Positions 12,012 to 14,095 of a stretch of DNA of 14,095 bases are shown here, piece after piece. The position numbers and the translations under genes were made by a program. Under the pieces are notes generated by a model. That model made no database searches and had not been told where the DNA came from. It saw only the letters and a program-made list of their open reading frames with translations. Numbering within the stretch: the first letter of the stretch is position 1; each line of letters opens with the position of its first letter. This DNA comes from an uncultured Ruminococcus sp. (GTDB taxonomy: Bacteria; Bacillota_A; Clostridia; Oscillospirales; Ruminococcaceae). The stretch is taken from contig CAMOXW010000013.1 of the NCBI GenBank assembly GCA_946629405.1, positions 1-14,095 of the forward strand, in the 5' to 3' direction.

Positions 12012-14095
12012 TTAAATCAAGAGCTGCATAAGGCTGCGGTCCGCAGCTGCATTCATCAGAAGCGAACGGTACTGCTTCGGAGTGAGCCCGGTATTGGCTG
12101 TGAACTGACGGATGAAATACTTGCTGTCGCTGTATCCGCACCGCTCGGAAACGCTGCTGACCGCCTCATCCGTGGTCAGCAGCAGGTGCTTTGCAAGCAT
12201 CAGCCGCGAGAATATCCTGTCCTGCACGAAGCTCATGCCGGTTATCTGCCTGTATACGCGGTTGAAATAGTTTTGGTTCAGATTCAGCTCACGGCTCATA
12301 CCGGCAAGGGTTACCCGTTTGAGCGGCTCTCGCAGGCTCTGGCGGTGAATGCGGTCGAATTCCATGAAATGCGGGTGGAGCCTCCGTTCACGCTGCTGTG
12401 CGAGCAGACATTCGAGCCCGGCAGTTATTCTTCCGGATAACGTGTCAAAGTCAGAGCTGCTGTCGAAGCTCATTCCGAAGCATAGAGGCTGGCTCCCGGA
12501 TGAACACCGCACAAAATCTACATCGTACATCAGCTCAGTATACACTGCATCAGCAAGCAGCTCCGCAGAGACCTTCGCCGACGGAAGAATGAGCAGCAGC
12601 TCCGAGGACGATATGCGCCCCGCTGCGCCGCTGCTGCCATAGAATCGCCTCACAACATCAGCGGCAGCGATAATGCTCCCTGTCATTTCCCTCGCGGCAT
12701 CATCGGCAGAAAAGGCATCCCCGCCGAATTGCAGCCTTATCCCGACAGCGGCTATATTACGCGATTTGTCGGTGCTGCACATCATCCCGAAGGCAAACCT
12801 TATCCCCTCACCGCTGAAAAGCCCGGTGATGCCGTCGTAGGAGGGCGAGACCGCACTGCATTGCAGAAGATACCTGACGTCCGCCTTCAGACGGAGAAAC
12901 TCCAGACCGTTCGAGACCGATTTGACCCAGTGGCGATAGATGTCGTCATAGGTGTCTGCCCCGTCGCAAACGACCGCACAGTAGCCGAGAAGCCGCTCCC
13001 GGAAGAAAAGAGGATTGATGTAAAACGTCGTAATATCGTCATATTTTCCGGCTATTGCGGTTATCTCAGTCTCCCGCACGGTAAATTCCTTAGGCTCACC
13101 GTAAGGCTGTATATTCCGGCAGTTCAGCAGCCCGCCGCGTGCATCGCTGCCGCTTGCCCAGCCCTCATAGAGGCAGAGAACTATGTCACACGCGCCCCTG
13201 ACCATGTATAGCTCCGACGCCATGACAGTGATGAATTCATCGAAGCTGCGGCACTCTGTCAGCCTTGATTCAAGGTCGGATTTCAGGTTCCAGTAGGCGT
13301 ACTGTGCGCTGCTCCGGGCGAAGCTGAGTTCCTCCCGAAGCTCATTTCCGGGCAAGCCGCAATTGCAGGTCTGTCCCGCGACAATGCTTCCCTCCGGCGG
13401 GATGAACGGCGTTTTCTCCGCGCCGATAAGTTTTTCTGCAAGCGTATCCACCGCCGCAGCCCCGAGAGCCCGCCTGTTCCTGCGGTAAGTCGTCAGGAGC
13501 GGCATATGCCTCCTGCGCTCAGCAATGTACTCATAGCCGGCAAGCGCAAAATGCTCCCTGATATCCTCGCCTGCTGCTGCGAAAGCGTCCAGCACTCCGA
13601 ACGCCATATAATCGTTGGCGCAGATGAGAGCTTCCGGGGGCTGAAGGCTGCCGCTGAGGTATTTCTCCGCAAGCCTTTCACCGGAGGAATACCAGAAATC
13701 GCCATCATAGACAAGGCTTGGGTCGAAGGTTATCCCGCGGCCTTCAAGAGCCTCCCTGAATCCCTCAGTGCGCTCACGGGAGGTCTCCAGTCCGGCGGGA
13801 CCGCTGAGAAAAGCAAGCCTGCCAAAGCCGTTTTCAGCAATGATACGGTCAGTAAGTGCAGCAATATCTGCGCGGTCGCTTGTGTTAATATAGCTGAACC
13901 TCTCAGGGGGAAACTCCGGCATTACCGCTCCGGCGATGATGAGCGGAATATCTCTGCGCCGCTCCATTGCCTCACGCAGGCGGGATCGAAGTCCGGGATT
14001 TACGAAGGACTCGGACATAATGATGAAGCTGTCAAAGCAATCCCCGGAAATAAGATCGTAGACGCTGTTGTCTGATGCTCTGACACTCTCCGTTC
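12012..14095 (-). CDS. AraC-family regulator with LacI/PBP1-type sensor and degenerate GGDEF-like domain (5'-truncated)
   Basis: The frame is open through the window edge, so the start is missing; at least 693 residues are present. Domains in order on the minus strand: a periplasmic-binding-protein/LacI-type ligand domain (about 14095-13350: SFIIMSES, LIIAGAVMP, LAFLSGPAGLETSRERTEGFREAL, ALICANDYMAFGVLDAF, ending near GQTCNCG); a central region (about 13330-12870) that may be GAF-like; a degenerate GGDEF-like segment (about 12840-12400: DGITGLFSGEGIRFA, then GRISSSELLLILP); and an AraC DNA-binding domain with two helix-turn-helix units (about 12323-12040, including GYSDSKYFIRQFTANTGLTPKQYR). 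The GGDEF signature is replaced by SSSEL, so cyclase activity is unlikely. The PBP part should bind a sugar. It lies 137 bases upstream of the GH5 gene, which it probably controls. Confidence 0.9.
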   Translation of the reverse strand, partial: TESVRASDNSVYDLISGDCFDSFIIMSESFVNPGLRSRLREAMERRRDIPLIIAGAVMPEFPPERFSYINTSDRADIAALTDRIIAENGFGRLAFLSGPAGLETSRERTEGFREALEGRGITFDPSLVYDGDFWYSSGERLAEKYLSGSLQPPEALICANDYMAFGVLDAFAAAGEDIREHFALAGYEYIAERRRHMPLLTTYRRNRRALGAAAVDTLAEKLIGAEKTPFIPPEGSIVAGQTCNCGLPGNELREELSFARSSAQYAYWNLKSDLESRLTECRSFDEFITVMASELYMVRGACDIVLCLYEGWASGSDARGGLLNCRNIQPYGEPKEFTVRETEITAIAGKYDDITTFYINPLFFRERLLGYCAVVCDGADTYDDIYRHWVKSVSNGLEFLRLKADVRYLLQCSAVSPSYDGITGLFSGEGIRFAFGMMCSTDKSRNIAAVGIRLQFGGDAFSADDAAREMTGSIIAAADVVRRFYGSSGAAGRISSSELLLILPSAKVSAELLADAVYTELMYDVDFVRCSSGSQPLCFGMSFDSSSDFDTLSGRITAGLECLLAQQRERRLHPHFMEFDRIHRQSLREPLKRVTLAGMSRELNLNQNYFNRVYRQITGMSFVQDRIFSRLMLAKHLLLTTDEAVSSVSERCGYSDSKYFIRQFTANTGLTPKQYRSLLMNAAADRSLMQLLI

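Noticed and set aside
12729..13211. 160-codon plus-strand frame (also a 189-codon frame at 13506-14075)
   Set aside because: Both are antisense to the AraC-type regulator, without ribosome-binding sites or recognisable domains.

Overview
The window reads as chromosomal DNA of an anaerobic, plant-fibre-degrading member of the Clostridia, most likely Ruminococcus or a close Oscillospiraceae relative. The strongest clue is a secreted family-5 glycoside hydrolase ending in a ruminococcal-type dockerin. Supporting clues are consensus sigma-A promoters with 17-bp spacers, AGGAGG-type ribosome-binding sites, and a Mrp/NBP35 protein with a clostridial-style cysteine-rich N-terminus. No rRNA, tRNA, CRISPR array, phage gene or insertion sequence was seen. 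Most genes are housekeeping; the accessory part is the cellulase/regulator pair at the right end.

Layout, left to right. (1) Positions 2-1186 (+) hold the 3' half of valS, followed by a decayed C-terminal fragment of a HIT-family (histidine triad) gene and a strong bidirectional terminator. (2) On the minus strand lie a small alarmone (ppGpp) synthetase (1484-2188) and, upstream of it, a MATE efflux transporter (2301-3671). The synthetase has its own consensus promoter, whose -35 box contains the MATE stop codon. (3) Divergent from the MATE gene is a Mrp/NBP35 Fe-S carrier ATPase (3847-4665, +). The shared control region has a 10-bp inverted repeat. (4) A minus-strand operon runs from a PHP-domain phosphoesterase (5670-6503) to a DUF218/YdcF-like membrane protein (4878-5666) to an unrecognised 57-residue protein (4704-4877). 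It ends at a terminator shared face-to-face with the Mrp gene. (5) A minus-strand RNA-modification pair follows: a TrmN6-like methyltransferase (7630-8352) overlapping rsmI (6803-7633) by four bases. (6) On the minus strand galE (9202-10221) is followed by a YhfC-family putative intramembrane protease (8544-9173). Its stop codon lies in one arm of a roughly 148-bp imperfect palindrome. (7) The right end, also minus strand, has a large AraC-type regulator (12012 to beyond the window edge) with a LacI-type ligand-binding region and a degenerate GGDEF-like region. Downstream of it lies the dockerin-bearing GH5 enzyme (10489-11874).

Functional reading. The right end looks like a regulator/target pair: a sugar-binding-protein-fused AraC regulator next to a plant-polysaccharide hydrolase that has its own promoter. 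The dockerin implies attachment to a cellulosome-like scaffold. Most other transcription units have recognisable promoters: TTGACA/TATAAT for the alarmone synthetase, TTGATT/TATACT for MATE, TTGACT/TATAAT for Mrp, TTGCAA/TATAAT for both the PHP operon and galE, and TTGACA/TAAAAT for the cellulase.

I found no multigene system that is clearly new. The items most worth a second look are the 57-residue ORF, the palindrome at 8404-8551, the HIT gene relic, the regulator's dead GGDEF-like region, and the lipobox-plus-dockerin combination in the cellulase.
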